A DNA stretch of 33,997 nt from CAZAAW01 sp964483325. Its GTDB lineage: Bacteria; Pseudomonadota; Alphaproteobacteria; Rhizobiales; Kaistiaceae. Shown here in pieces: positions 27,045 to 33,997 of this stretch. Made by a program: the position numbers and the translations under genes. The stretch's first letter is position 1. The number at the start of each line of letters is the position of its first letter. The stretch lies in assembly GCA_964483325.1 (NCBI GenBank), contig CAZAAW010000026.1:1-33997 (forward strand). Direction: 5' to 3'. The notes under the pieces are model-generated. The model had not been told where the DNA came from. It saw only the letters and a list, made by a program, of their open reading frames with translations, and did no database searches.

Positions 27045-27459
27045 CCTGCTCGACACCAACGTCGTCTCCGAACTGCGCAAGATCGGCGACGGTAAGGCCG
27101 ATGCCAATGTCGTGGCATGGATCGGCGCCAAAGATGCGGCGCGCTTCTTCATCTCTGCCATCACCATCCTCGAGCTGGAACGCGGCGTCCTCGGTATCCA
27201 GCGTCGCGACGCCATGCAGGGCGCGCGCCTGCGCGCCTGGCTCGACAATCATGTCCGGCCGGAATTCTCCGGGCGCATCCTGCCGATCGACGACGCTATC
27301 GCCACGCGCTGCGCGCATCTGCATGTCCCCGACCGCCGCAACGACGCCGATGCGCTGATCGCCGCCACGGCCCTCGTTCATGGCCTGGCGGTGGTGACGC
27401 GCAATGTCCGCGACTTCGAGGGCACCGGCGTCGTCGTGATCGATCCCTGGCAGGGCTGA
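27037..27459 (+). CDS. PIN-domain toxin ribonuclease, VapC/FitB-like
   Basis: The 140-residue toxin has a PIN nuclease domain with the acidic metal-binding set Asp6 (YLLDTNVVSELRK), Glu46 (ITILELERG), Asp103/Asp105 (RRNDADALIAATA) and a downstream Asp126 (TRNVRDFEGTGV). LLDTNVVSE and the ILELERGV segment are closer to the FitB-type subgroup than to classic enteric VapC. Such toxins cleave tRNA or rRNA. It starts at a GTG inside the duplicated junction. Partnering with a Phd-type antitoxin is a common combination in Alphaproteobacteria. Confidence 0.9.
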   Translation: MSYLLDTNVVSELRKIGDGKADANVVAWIGAKDAARFFISAITILELERGVLGIQRRDAMQGARLRAWLDNHVRPEFSGRILPIDDAIATRCAHLHVPDRRNDADALIAATALVHGLAVVTRNVRDFEGTGVVVIDPWQG

Positions 27460-27796
27460 TCCCGCTCCGGGACGTGCGGCCGGCGATGCGATGAAGGCCA
27501 GCTGACGCAGCGCGGATGGCGGCGGCAGGGCGCAACGCCAGGCGGCGCTCCCCACCCGACCCCGGCTACCGCCGGGGCCACCCTCCCCGTGCCGGTGAGG
27601 GATGGGCGCCTCTTTCTGCGCGCAAGCATCCTTCAGCGACGGCGCTCGCCATCGGGGAGCACGCACCCATCCCTCACCGGAACGGGGAGGGTGGCGCGCG
27701 CCGCAGGCGCGTGACGGGTGGGGACCCACGCCGGGCATGACACACGCCCCCCACCGCACCGGCGTCATGCCGTCGGGGATGGAGGCCCGCGGCGCC
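27460..27796. other. Non-coding gap after the toxin-antitoxin modules
   Basis: This 337-nt gap separates the PIN toxin gene from the convergent mechanosensitive channel gene. About half is the large inverted repeat at 27549-27724. I see no protein or RNA gene. Either strand's transcription may end in the repeat stem, but it has no T-tract. Confidence 0.65.
27549..27724. repeat. Large inverted repeat of a third family
   Basis: Outer arms TCCCCACCCG (27549-27558) and CGGGTGGGGA (27715-27724) are exact complements. Inner arms CCACCCTCCCC...GTGAGGGATGGG (27578-27606) and CCCATCCCTCAC...GGGGAGGGTGG (27665-27693) are nearly exact. The left and right shoulders hold small hairpins such as GCGCGCCGCAGGCGCG. 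Elements of this look are frequent between alphaproteobacterial genes to my knowledge. Confidence 0.82.
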
Positions 27797-29056
27797 TCAG
27801 GCCTGCGCCGGCAGCGCCGTGGCCGCGAGCCCTTCGGTTCGCCAGGCGCGGAAGTCGGTGCCGGTCGGGTTCTGGAAGGCGGCGAGGCCGAATTCCGGCA
27901 GCACGGCATAGAGGTGGTCGAAGATGTCGGCCTGGATCGCCTCATAGGCGGCCCAGGCGGTGGTGGTGGTGAAGCAATAGATCTCCAGCGGCAGGCCTTC
28001 GGCATCCGGCTCCAGCTGGCGCACCAGCAGCGTCATGCGCTGGTGCACCTGCGGATGGCGGCGCAGGTACTGCTCCACATAGGCGCGGAAGGTGCCGATA
28101 TTGGTGAGCCGGCGCGTATTGGCGGCCGTGTCTGCCGAAGCGCCGAGGCGGCTGTTCCAGCCGCGCAGCTCCTCGCGCTTGCGGCGCAGATAGTCCTCCA
28201 GCAGGTGGAAGCGGCCGAGCCGTTCGATCTCCGCCTCGGTCAGGAAGCGGATGGCCGCCTGGTCGAGATGCAGGGCGCGCTTGATGCGCCGCCCGCCGGC
28301 CTCCTGCATGCCGCGCCAGTTGCGGAAGGATTCCGTCACCAGCTTGCGGATCGGGATGGTGGTGATCGTCTTGTCCCAGTTCTGCACCCGCACCGTATGC
28401 AGGGCGATCTCGATGACGTCGCCGTCGGCATTGAGGGCCGGCATCTCGATCCAGTCGCCGACCCGCAGCATGTCGGTGGAGGAGATCTGGATGCCGGCGA
28501 CCAGCGACAGCAGCGTGTCCTGGAAGACCAGGATGAGGACGGCGGCCATGGCGCCGAGGCCGGAGAGGAGGATGAGCGGCGAGCGGTCGACCAGCGTGGC
28601 GATCATCAGGATCGCCGCCACGGCATAGATGGCGATCTTGACGATCTGCACGTAGCCCTTGATCGGCCGCAGGCGCGCCCGCGGCCGGCGGCGGTAGAGC
28701 GCTTCGGCGATGTTGAGCGCCCCGGCGATGCCCATCGCCAGCGTCAGGATGATGAAGGCATTGGCGACGTTGCGGACGACGCTGACCGCCGGCTCCGGCA
28801 GGCCCGGCACCAGCGCGATGCCCCACCAGACGACAAGCGCCGGCACGATATTGGCGAGGCGCTCGATAACGCCGTTCTGGCGGAACGCCTCGTCCTGGCC
28901 GATCGGCGTCCGGTTGAGGAAGGTATGGACGCTGCGGATGAGAATGCGCTTGACGACGAAATTGGCGACAGCGGCGGCAAGGACAAGAAACAGCGGGGAG
29001 GTTACAGTATAGACCAGCGGATGTGCTGCGAAGAATTCTTCGATTGTTGCTGCCAT
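27797..29056 (-). CDS. MscS-family mechanosensitive channel, YbdG-like
   Basis: Inner-membrane channel of 419 residues that should open under osmotic stress to release solutes. It has four leading hydrophobic helices (about residues 20-40, 66-84, 95-115, 137-155) and the MscS pore-lining helix (about 161-190, LSGLGAMAAVLILVFQDTLL) followed by the beta domain with RVGDWIEMP. The insert after IPIRKLVTESFRNWRGMQEA and the cytoplasmic region are like E. coli YbdG (MscM), which has an unusually long middle domain. The ATG at 29056 has only a short G-rich site before it. It is convergent with the PIN toxin gene. Confidence 0.9.
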   Translation of the reverse strand: MAATIEEFFAAHPLVYTVTSPLFLVLAAAVANFVVKRILIRSVHTFLNRTPIGQDEAFRQNGVIERLANIVPALVVWWGIALVPGLPEPAVSVVRNVANAFIILTLAMGIAGALNIAEALYRRRPRARLRPIKGYVQIVKIAIYAVAAILMIATLVDRSPLILLSGLGAMAAVLILVFQDTLLSLVAGIQISSTDMLRVGDWIEMPALNADGDVIEIALHTVRVQNWDKTITTIPIRKLVTESFRNWRGMQEAGGRRIKRALHLDQAAIRFLTEAEIERLGRFHLLEDYLRRKREELRGWNSRLGASADTAANTRRLTNIGTFRAYVEQYLRRHPQVHQRMTLLVRQLEPDAEGLPLEIYCFTTTTAWAAYEAIQADIFDHLYAVLPEFGLAAFQNPTGTDFRAWRTEGLAATALPAQA

Positions 29057-29219
29057 TAATCCCCGCGTGTGCTGCTGCCGATCACAAACCGTCGCCGCCC
29101 GGCGACAAGGACGCTATAGAGCCGGCATGGCGAAAATGTAACCGGGGCGCGGATCGTTCCGTGCGCGGGCGACGGCGGCGCATCGTCGCCCCGCGCCGCC
29201 GCTGCTCGGGCCAGGCTGG

Positions 29220-29924
29220 TCAGGCCATGGCCTGGAAGCGGCTCTCGCCATTGTGCAGGAAGCAGGCCTTGCTGAAGAGCCTGAGGTCGACCGGGTTGGG
29301 CAGGCGGAGGTCGGCAAGGTCGGGGACGGACTGGCGCGCCGGGTCGTAGGAACGGTCGATCTGCGCGATGAAGCCCAGCACGACGCCGCTGCCGCGGGCG
29401 AAATCGCTGAGGGCGCGCACCTGCTCGGCCAGCGCCGGCTTGCTGCGCTGCTGGTCGAGGATCTGCAGGTAGTCGATGATGGCGAGCGTGCCGCGCGGCG
29501 CGCCGGCGAGATGGCCGATGACGTAGTCGGCGCTGATCGCGTCGGACGCCACGATGTCGAGGCTGCCGGCATCGCCGCCCAGCGCCCGCAGACGCTGCCG
29601 GGTCTCCGCCTCGGTATATTCGAGGGTGAAGAAGGCCGCCCGGCGGCCGGCGCGGGCGGCCTCCAGCAGGAGCCGCAGCGCCAGCAGCGTCTTGCCATGG
29701 CCGGGGCGGGCGCCGAGCAGGAACAGGTCGCCCTCGGCAAGGCCGGAGAGCGCCACCGCCGCCGGCGCCCTGTCGGCCGCCGCGCGGGCGGCGAGCAGGC
29801 TCCAGCTTGCGAAGCCTTCGCTCCGGGCGAGGCGGTTCAGCGCCTCGTGCAGCGGGATATGCTCGGCGCGCGCCAGCTGCCTGGCGCGCTGCTTCAGCCG
29901 AGGGATCGGAGCGGACAGTCTCAT
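29220..29924 (-). CDS. Stand-alone DnaB/RecA-like ATPase
   Basis: A 234-residue protein with a short helical N-terminal region (residues 1-50, including EHIPLHEALNRLARSEGF) and a RecA-fold ATPase domain: Walker A GARPGHGKT at 71-79, FFTLEYTEAETRQRL and Walker B LAIIDYLQIL with Asp151, which resemble the C-terminal domain of the replicative helicase DnaB. It lacks the DnaB N-terminal domain and is half its length, so it is not the replicative helicase. Similar stand-alone proteins are annotated as helicases in Rhizobiales; the function is unknown. The ATG at 29924 has GGAGG 5 nt upstream; the upstream in-frame ATG overlaps that site. Confidence 0.8.
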   Translation of the reverse strand: MRLSAPIPRLKQRARQLARAEHIPLHEALNRLARSEGFASWSLLAARAAADRAPAAVALSGLAEGDLFLLGARPGHGKTLLALRLLLEAARAGRRAAFFTLEYTEAETRQRLRALGGDAGSLDIVASDAISADYVIGHLAGAPRGTLAIIDYLQILDQQRSKPALAEQVRALSDFARGSGVVLGFIAQIDRSYDPARQSVPDLADLRLPNPVDLRLFSKACFLHNGESRFQAMA

Positions 29925-30143
29925 CGCAACCTCCATTGCGGGCCTGAAACGCAACCCCTCCTCATGCGCGTGCCCGAACGGATGGTTCGACGATGGAGCT
30001 GCCCCGTACGTGCGGTACTTCCCCGGATGGAGGGAGGAGGCGCGGGCCGAGCCTGTGCCTTGGAGGTTAGCAGGCCGCCGGCGGGAGCCAAGCGGAATGA
30101 GGGGCGGCCGCCGCGCCGTCCCCGCCTTTCGCGGCGCCGGCCG

Positions 30144-30983
30144 TCAGTCGGCCGAGAGCTCGCAGCGCGCCGTGCGGCGGCTGGAATGGATGAAGGCCGC
30201 GACGAAGGCGGCGGCGAGGAGCAGGACGATCGTCGGCGCCGGGGCGCTGTCGATGAAGAAGGACAGGTAGACGCCGAGCAGCGAGCCGGCGACGGCGATC
30301 GCCACGGCGAGCACCAGCATGGTGCTGAAGCGGCGCGTCAGCAGGAAGGCGATGGCGCCGGGGGCGATCAGCATGGCGACGGAGAGGATGATGCCGACCG
30401 CCTGCAGGGCGCCGACGATGGTCAGCGAGATCAGCGCCAGCAGGCCGTAATGCAGGAGGTGCACGCGCAGGCCGACGGCGCGCGCCTGCGCCGGGTCGAA
30501 GGCGTGCAGCAGGAAGTCCCGCCACTTGACGCCGATGACCGCCACCGTCAGCGCAGCGATCGCCGCTGCCTGGCCGATGTCGAACCAGCCGACGCCGAGC
30601 ATGTCGCCGAACAGGATATGGTCGAGATGCACGTCCGACTGGATCTTGACGTAGAGCACCAGGCCGAGCCCGAACATGCCGGAGAACACGATGCCCATCA
30701 CCGTGTCCTGCTTGATGCGGCTGTTGTCCTTGAGGAAGCCGGAGGCGACGGCGCTGAACATGCCGGCGGCGAAGGCGCCGACGGCATAGGGCAGCCCGGC
30801 GATATAGGCGATGACGACGCCCGGGAAGACAGCGTGCGAGATGGCGTCGCCCATCAGCGACCAGCCCTTCAGCACCATGAAGCAGGAGAGGAGCGCCATC
30901 GGCACGGCGACCAGCGCCGCGATGATCAGCGCGTTGGTCATGAATGCGAACTGGAACGGCGCCAGCAGCGTCTCGACGATCAT
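30144..30983 (-). CDS. sitD: Manganese/iron ABC transporter permease SitD
   Basis: Second membrane permease of the metal importer, 279 residues and eight or nine hydrophobic helices, of the ABC-3 (ZnuB/MntB) family. Family features are SCFMVLKGWSLMGDAISHAV and KDNSRIKQDTVMGIVFSGMF. Its ATG overlaps the sitC stop by 4 nt (ATGA). It is the last gene of the operon. Alternative metals (zinc) are possible for the family, but the operon's binding protein and its control site favour manganese and/or iron. Confidence 0.92.
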   Translation of the reverse strand: MIVETLLAPFQFAFMTNALIIAALVAVPMALLSCFMVLKGWSLMGDAISHAVFPGVVIAYIAGLPYAVGAFAAGMFSAVASGFLKDNSRIKQDTVMGIVFSGMFGLGLVLYVKIQSDVHLDHILFGDMLGVGWFDIGQAAAIAALTVAVIGVKWRDFLLHAFDPAQARAVGLRVHLLHYGLLALISLTIVGALQAVGIILSVAMLIAPGAIAFLLTRRFSTMLVLAVAIAVAGSLLGVYLSFFIDSAPAPTIVLLLAAAFVAAFIHSSRRTARCELSAD

Positions 30984-31840
30984 TGGCCCGCCTCCAGCGC
31001 CGCGGCCGCCCGCCGCCGCGCCGCCAGCATGCCGTGCTTGGGGGCGAAGAAGAAGGCGAGCAGGAAGACCGTCGTCTGCAGCACGACGATGATGCCGCCG
31101 GTCGCCCCGTCGAGGAAATAGCTGGCATAGGCGCCGATGAAGCTGGTCGCCGCGCCGATGGCGACGGCGATGGCGAGGAGCCGCGGGAAGCGGTCGGTGA
31201 GGAGATAGGCCGTGGCGCCCGGCGTCACCACCATGCAGATGACGAGGAAGGCGCCGACGGTCTGCATGGCGGCGACGGTCGAGGCGGCGAGCAGGGTGAA
31301 GAACAGGAGGCGGAGGCCGGTCGGGTTGAGGCCGACGGAGCGCGCGTGGTTCTCGTCGAAGAAGGTGACCATCAGGTCCTTCCACTTGACCAGCAGCAGC
31401 GCCAGCGACACGACGCCGATGGCGACGAGCTGCAGCGTGTCCTCAGGGGTGATCGCCAGGATGTTGCCGAGCACGATGGTCTGGATGTTCACCGCGGTCG
31501 GCGAGATCGACACCATGAACAGGCCGAGGCCGAAGAAGGCGGAGAAGATCAGCCCGATGATGGCGTCTTCCTTGAGCCGCGTGCGCTGGTTGAGGAACAG
31601 CATGGCGCCGGCGGCAAGGCCGCCCGACAGGAAGGCGCCGATCGAAAACGGCAGGCCGAGCATGTAGGCGCCGGCGACGCCGGGGACGATCGAATGCGAC
31701 AGCGCATCGCCGATCAGCGACCAGCCCTTGAGCATCAGGTAGCAGGAGAGGAAGGCGCACAGTGCCCCGACCAGCGCCGAGACGCCCATGGCGTTCTGCA
31801 TGTAGGCATAGGCGAAGGGCTCCAGCAGCGTGGCGGTCAT
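30980..31840 (-). CDS. sitC: Manganese/iron ABC transporter permease SitC
   Basis: First membrane permease, 286 residues, ABC-3 family, with CYLMLKGWSLIGDALSHSIVP, QRTRLKEDAIIGLIFSAFFG and VGAFLVICMVVTPGATAYLL. It is paralogous to the downstream SitD, and the two should form a heterodimeric channel. The start overlaps the sitB stop by 4 nt and its stop overlaps the sitD start by 4 nt, so translation of all three is coupled. The C-terminus ends in a basic Ala/Arg-rich tail. Confidence 0.93.
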   Translation of the reverse strand: MTATLLEPFAYAYMQNAMGVSALVGALCAFLSCYLMLKGWSLIGDALSHSIVPGVAGAYMLGLPFSIGAFLSGGLAAGAMLFLNQRTRLKEDAIIGLIFSAFFGLGLFMVSISPTAVNIQTIVLGNILAITPEDTLQLVAIGVVSLALLLVKWKDLMVTFFDENHARSVGLNPTGLRLLFFTLLAASTVAAMQTVGAFLVICMVVTPGATAYLLTDRFPRLLAIAVAIGAATSFIGAYASYFLDGATGGIIVVLQTTVFLLAFFFAPKHGMLAARRRAAAALEAGQ

Positions 31841-32742
31841 CCGTGCCCCTCCAGGCTGCCATTGCCGCGCCGCGCCCGGGCGCGGTCCTCCTCCATGACC
31901 AGCGGCCGCTCGTCGTCGCTATAGATGCGTACCGCCGCGCTGCGGCCGCCCGGCGCCCCGTCCAGCACGAAGTGCCGCAGTACGCCGCCGAAGGCCTGCT
32001 CCAGGTTGGCCTGGGTGAAGATCGCGGCGGTCGGGCCGTGCGCCAGCACCGTACCCTTGATCAGCACCGTGCGGTCGCAGAATTCCGGCACCGAGCCGAG
32101 ATTGTGCGTCGAGACCAGCATCACCCGGCCCTCGTCGCGCAGTTCGCGCAGGAGGGCGATGATCTGGTCCTCGGTCTTGACGTCGACGCCGGTGAAGGGC
32201 TCGTCGAGCAGGATGACGCGCCCGTCCTGCGCCAGCGCCCGGGCGAGGAAGACGCGCTTGCGCTGGCCGCCGGAAAGCTCGCCGATCTGCCGCTTGCGGA
32301 AGTCGCTCATGCCGACGCGGGCGAGCGCCGCGGCGACCGCCTCATGGTCGGCGGCGCGGGCGATGCGCATCAGCCCCATATGGCCGTAGCGCCCCATCAT
32401 CACGACGTCCTCGACCAGCACCGGGAAGGTCCAGTCGACTTCCTCGGCCTGCGGCACATAGGCGACGAGATTGCGCCGCAGCGCCTCGCGGGCCGGCATG
32501 CCGAGGACGCGGATGTCGCCGCGCGCCAGGCGCACGAAGCCCATGATCGCCTTGAACAGCGTCGACTTGCCGGAGCCGTTGACGCCGACCAGCGCCGTGA
32601 TGGTGCCGGTGGGGATGGCGAAGCTGGCGGCCCGCAGCGCCGTGTGGCCGTTGCGGTAGGTGACCGTGACGTCGCGCACGGCAAGGCCGGAGCCGGCCTC
32701 GGCGACAGCCGGCTGCCGGGCGGGGAGGGCGGTTGCAGCCAT
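31837..32742 (-). CDS. sitB: Manganese/iron ABC transporter ATP-binding protein SitB
   Basis: Cytoplasmic ATPase that powers the importer, 301 residues. Visible motifs are Walker A GVNGSGKST (53-61), Q-loop Gln98, the ABC signature LSGGQ (156-160), Walker B VILLDEP with Asp180-Glu181, and the switch His213 (STHNLG). A C-terminal extension of about 50 residues (from GGVLRHFVLDG to the end) with a charged, Arg-rich tail follows the ABC domain, as in many MntA/SitB proteins. Its ATG overlaps the sitA stop by one base (TGATG). Confidence 0.95.
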   Translation of the reverse strand: MAATALPARQPAVAEAGSGLAVRDVTVTYRNGHTALRAASFAIPTGTITALVGVNGSGKSTLFKAIMGFVRLARGDIRVLGMPAREALRRNLVAYVPQAEEVDWTFPVLVEDVVMMGRYGHMGLMRIARAADHEAVAAALARVGMSDFRKRQIGELSGGQRKRVFLARALAQDGRVILLDEPFTGVDVKTEDQIIALLRELRDEGRVMLVSTHNLGSVPEFCDRTVLIKGTVLAHGPTAAIFTQANLEQAFGGVLRHFVLDGAPGGRSAAVRIYSDDERPLVMEEDRARARRGNGSLEGHG

Positions 32743-33650
32743 CACTGCGCCAGCCCCCGGGCGATGGTCTCGGAGGTGACGCGCAGCAGGTCGATATAGG
32801 TCGGCACCGGCCCGTCGGCCTCGGTGAGGCTGTCGACATAGAGCACGCCGCCATAGCGGGCGCCGGTCTCGCGCGCCACCTGCATGGCCGGATCGGGCGA
32901 GATGGTGCTCTCCGAGAAGACGACGCCGATGCCGTGCTGGCGGACGGCGTCGATCACCTTGCGCACCTGCTGCGGCGTGCCCTGCTGGTCGGCATTGATC
33001 GGCCAGAGATAGAGCTCCCGGAGCCCGAAATCGCGCGCCAGGTAGGAGAAGGCGCCCTCGCTGGAGACGAGCCAGCGCTTTTCCTCCGGCACCGCCGCGA
33101 GCTCGGCGCGGATCGGCTCGATCATCGCCGTGATCTTCGCCTTGTAGGCCTCGGCATTGGCCCGGTAGGTCTCGGCATTGGCCGGATCGTAGCGGACGAA
33201 GGCGTCGCGGATATTGTCGACATAGATCAGCGCCGCGCTCGGCGACATCCAGGCATGCGGATTGGGCTTGCCGGCATAAGGCCCCTCGCTGATGCTCATC
33301 GGCTCGACGCCGTCCGACACGACGACGCCCGGCACGTCCTTGAGGTTCCTGAAGAAGCGCTCGAACCACAGTTCGAGATTGAGCCCATTCCACAGGATCA
33401 GGTCGGCGCCCTGGGCGCGCCGGATATCGCCGGGCGTCGGCTGGTAATTATGGATCTCGGCGCCGGGCCGGGTGATCGACTCGACGGTCGCCGCGTCGCC
33501 GGCGACGTTGCGGGCGATGTCGGCGATCACCGTGAAGGTCGTCACGGCCTTGAACTTCTCCTGCGCCGCCGCCGGCAGGACGACTATGACGGCGGCCGCC
33601 ATAAGGCCGATCGCCCCCGACAGCACCCGGCGCCTCGAAAGAACGGACAT
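32742..33650 (-). CDS. sitA: Periplasmic manganese/iron-binding protein SitA
   Basis: Metal-binding component (cluster A-I, TroA-like) of 302 residues. The expected metal ligands are visible: His67 (EIHNYQPTP), His132 (NPHAWMSP), Glu198 (SSEGAFSYLARDFG) and Asp273 (YVDSLTE). There is no His-rich loop, which argues against a zinc-specific ZnuA. The N-terminus MSVLSRRRVLSGAIGLMAAA is a signal with a twin-arginine-like SRRRVLS; Sec or Tat export are both possible. I chose the ATG at 33650 because GAGGAA lies 6 nt before it; an in-frame ATG 27 nt upstream has no such site. It is the first gene of sitABCD. Confidence 0.93.
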   Translation of the reverse strand: MSVLSRRRVLSGAIGLMAAAVIVVLPAAAQEKFKAVTTFTVIADIARNVAGDAATVESITRPGAEIHNYQPTPGDIRRAQGADLILWNGLNLELWFERFFRNLKDVPGVVVSDGVEPMSISEGPYAGKPNPHAWMSPSAALIYVDNIRDAFVRYDPANAETYRANAEAYKAKITAMIEPIRAELAAVPEEKRWLVSSEGAFSYLARDFGLRELYLWPINADQQGTPQQVRKVIDAVRQHGIGVVFSESTISPDPAMQVARETGARYGGVLYVDSLTEADGPVPTYIDLLRVTSETIARGLAQ

Positions 33651-33672
33651 CAGCGGTTCCTCATCTGCATAT

Positions 33673-33690
33673 GACATGCATGTGCATGTC
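33673..33690. promoter_or_regulatory. Palindrome in the sitA leader
   Basis: GACATGCATGTGCATGTC is a perfect inverted repeat (GACATGCA / TGCATGTC) with a 2-nt centre, 23 nt upstream of the sitA ATG and between the predicted transcription start and the ribosome site. It could be an operator for a second regulator or a short RNA hairpin. I do not recognise it as a known site. Confidence 0.45.
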
Positions 33691-33734
33691 GCCTGTGTGG
33701 GTCGGCTTGTTGCGAGCCGTTTGCAATAAGCTGG

Positions 33735-33763
33735 TTAGTAATGCAACTGAGAACCATTTGCAA
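33735..33763 (-). promoter_or_regulatory. sitA promoter with overlapping Fur/Mur-like box
   Basis: On the minus strand TTGCAA (33763-33758) and TACTAA (33740-33735) are 17 nt apart and form a plausible vegetative promoter. An inverted repeat, TGCAACTG (33742-33749) and CATTTGCA (33755-33762) with a 5-nt centre and 7 of 8 positions matched, covers the -35 region and spacer. TGCAA-centred inverted repeats of this size resemble the Fur/Mur boxes found before metal transporter genes in Alphaproteobacteria, so metal-dependent repression of sitABCD is likely. Confidence 0.6.
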
Positions 33764-33822
33764 CAAGGTCGCAGGGCGAACACGGATGGCGCACGGCAAA
33801 GGCCGCGCCGGTGCTGCCGCTG

Positions 33823-33841
33823 CCTCTCCCATTGGGAGAGG
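33823..33841. repeat. Hairpin, part of a fourth intergenic repeat type
   Basis: CCTCTCCC and GGGAGAGG form a perfect 8-bp stem around ATT. The following bases (GGTGAGCGGAGCGAACC then GGGTGAGGGG at about 33852-33898) resemble another common Rhizobiales intergenic repeat, but the partner arm is not visible, so the element looks incomplete. Confidence 0.5.
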
Positions 33842-33997
33842 TCGGGAGCCTTGGTGAGCGGAGCGAACCTAGGCGGACGGGTGAGGGGTTCGGCCCGAGG
33901 GAATCCTGCCCCGGCGCAGCAGCCTCGTGTCAGCGGCGGTGTCCCTTGTATCTGCAGGGTTGGTTGCTCTGTGCGAAGAAGCGACTCGGCCAAGGTC

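Larger units (their letters stand above)
33651..33997. other. Non-coding upstream region of sitA to the window end
   Basis: This 347-nt stretch holds the sitA leader with an 18-bp palindrome (33673-33690), a promoter with a Fur/Mur-like box (33735-33763), a hairpin (33823-33841), and further repeat-like sequence (about 33860-33895). I see no protein or RNA gene. Confidence 0.65.

Noticed and set aside
33661..33993. Open frame of about 110 codons on the minus strand at the window end
   Set aside because: It runs through the sitA promoter, the leader palindrome and an intergenic repeat, has no ribosome site and no recognisable domain.

Overview
The window is GC-rich, densely coded DNA from an alphaproteobacterium, most likely of the order Hyphomicrobiales (Rhizobiales). 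This rests on the gene families, on the order ccmF-ccmH-degP-response regulator-histidine kinase-glnE-pleC (which I recall as similar to Sinorhizobium meliloti; not checked here), and on palindromic intergenic repeats of types common in that group. Most genes are chromosomal housekeeping functions. The most accessory-looking stretch is a pair of toxin-antitoxin modules near 25.8-27.5 kb.

Layout. 1-1748: the end of a cytochrome c maturation operon (ccmF, cut by the window edge, and ccmH). 1977-5697: a periplasmic DegP/HtrA protease closed by a clear intrinsic terminator, then an overlapping OmpR-type response regulator and histidine kinase pair. 5890-9703: glnE, the bifunctional glutamine synthetase adenylyltransferase, and a secreted four-EF-hand protein. 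9704-10232: non-coding, with two palindromic repeats. 10233-15354 (minus): pepN and a PleC-like PAS sensor kinase. 15461-16903: a small lipoprotein diverging from an orphan LivH-type permease. 17015-20479: a 74-residue membrane protein and bifunctional putA. 20545-25620: a YcaQ-like DNA glycosylase, cobT (minus), cobS, a DUF1289 protein, a membrane-anchored retropepsin-like protease, and dusA (minus). Two convergent pairs here end on a shared CTAG.

25767-27459 holds two adjacent toxin-antitoxin operons, an Xre/MbcA-type antitoxin with a RES-domain toxin and a Phd-like antitoxin with a PIN-domain (VapC/FitB-like) toxin. The second has a perfect 16-bp palindrome as its probable operator and a 15-bp duplication that appears to have separated two originally overlapping genes. 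A large inverted repeat follows. 27797-29924 (minus) carries a YbdG-type mechanosensitive channel and an orphan DnaB/RecA-like ATPase. 30144-33650 (minus) is a complete manganese/iron ABC transporter operon, sitABCD, whose four genes overlap by 1-4 nt and whose promoter overlaps a Fur/Mur-like inverted repeat.

No tRNA, rRNA, CRISPR array, insertion sequence or prophage was recognised. I did not find a clearly new multi-gene system. The observations most worth following are the tandem toxin-antitoxin pair and its junction duplication, a CobS whose first aspartate-rich motif has lost two aspartates, the composite palindromic repeats (one supplies the ccmH stop codon), the CTAG-sharing convergent genes, and the palindrome in the sitA leader.
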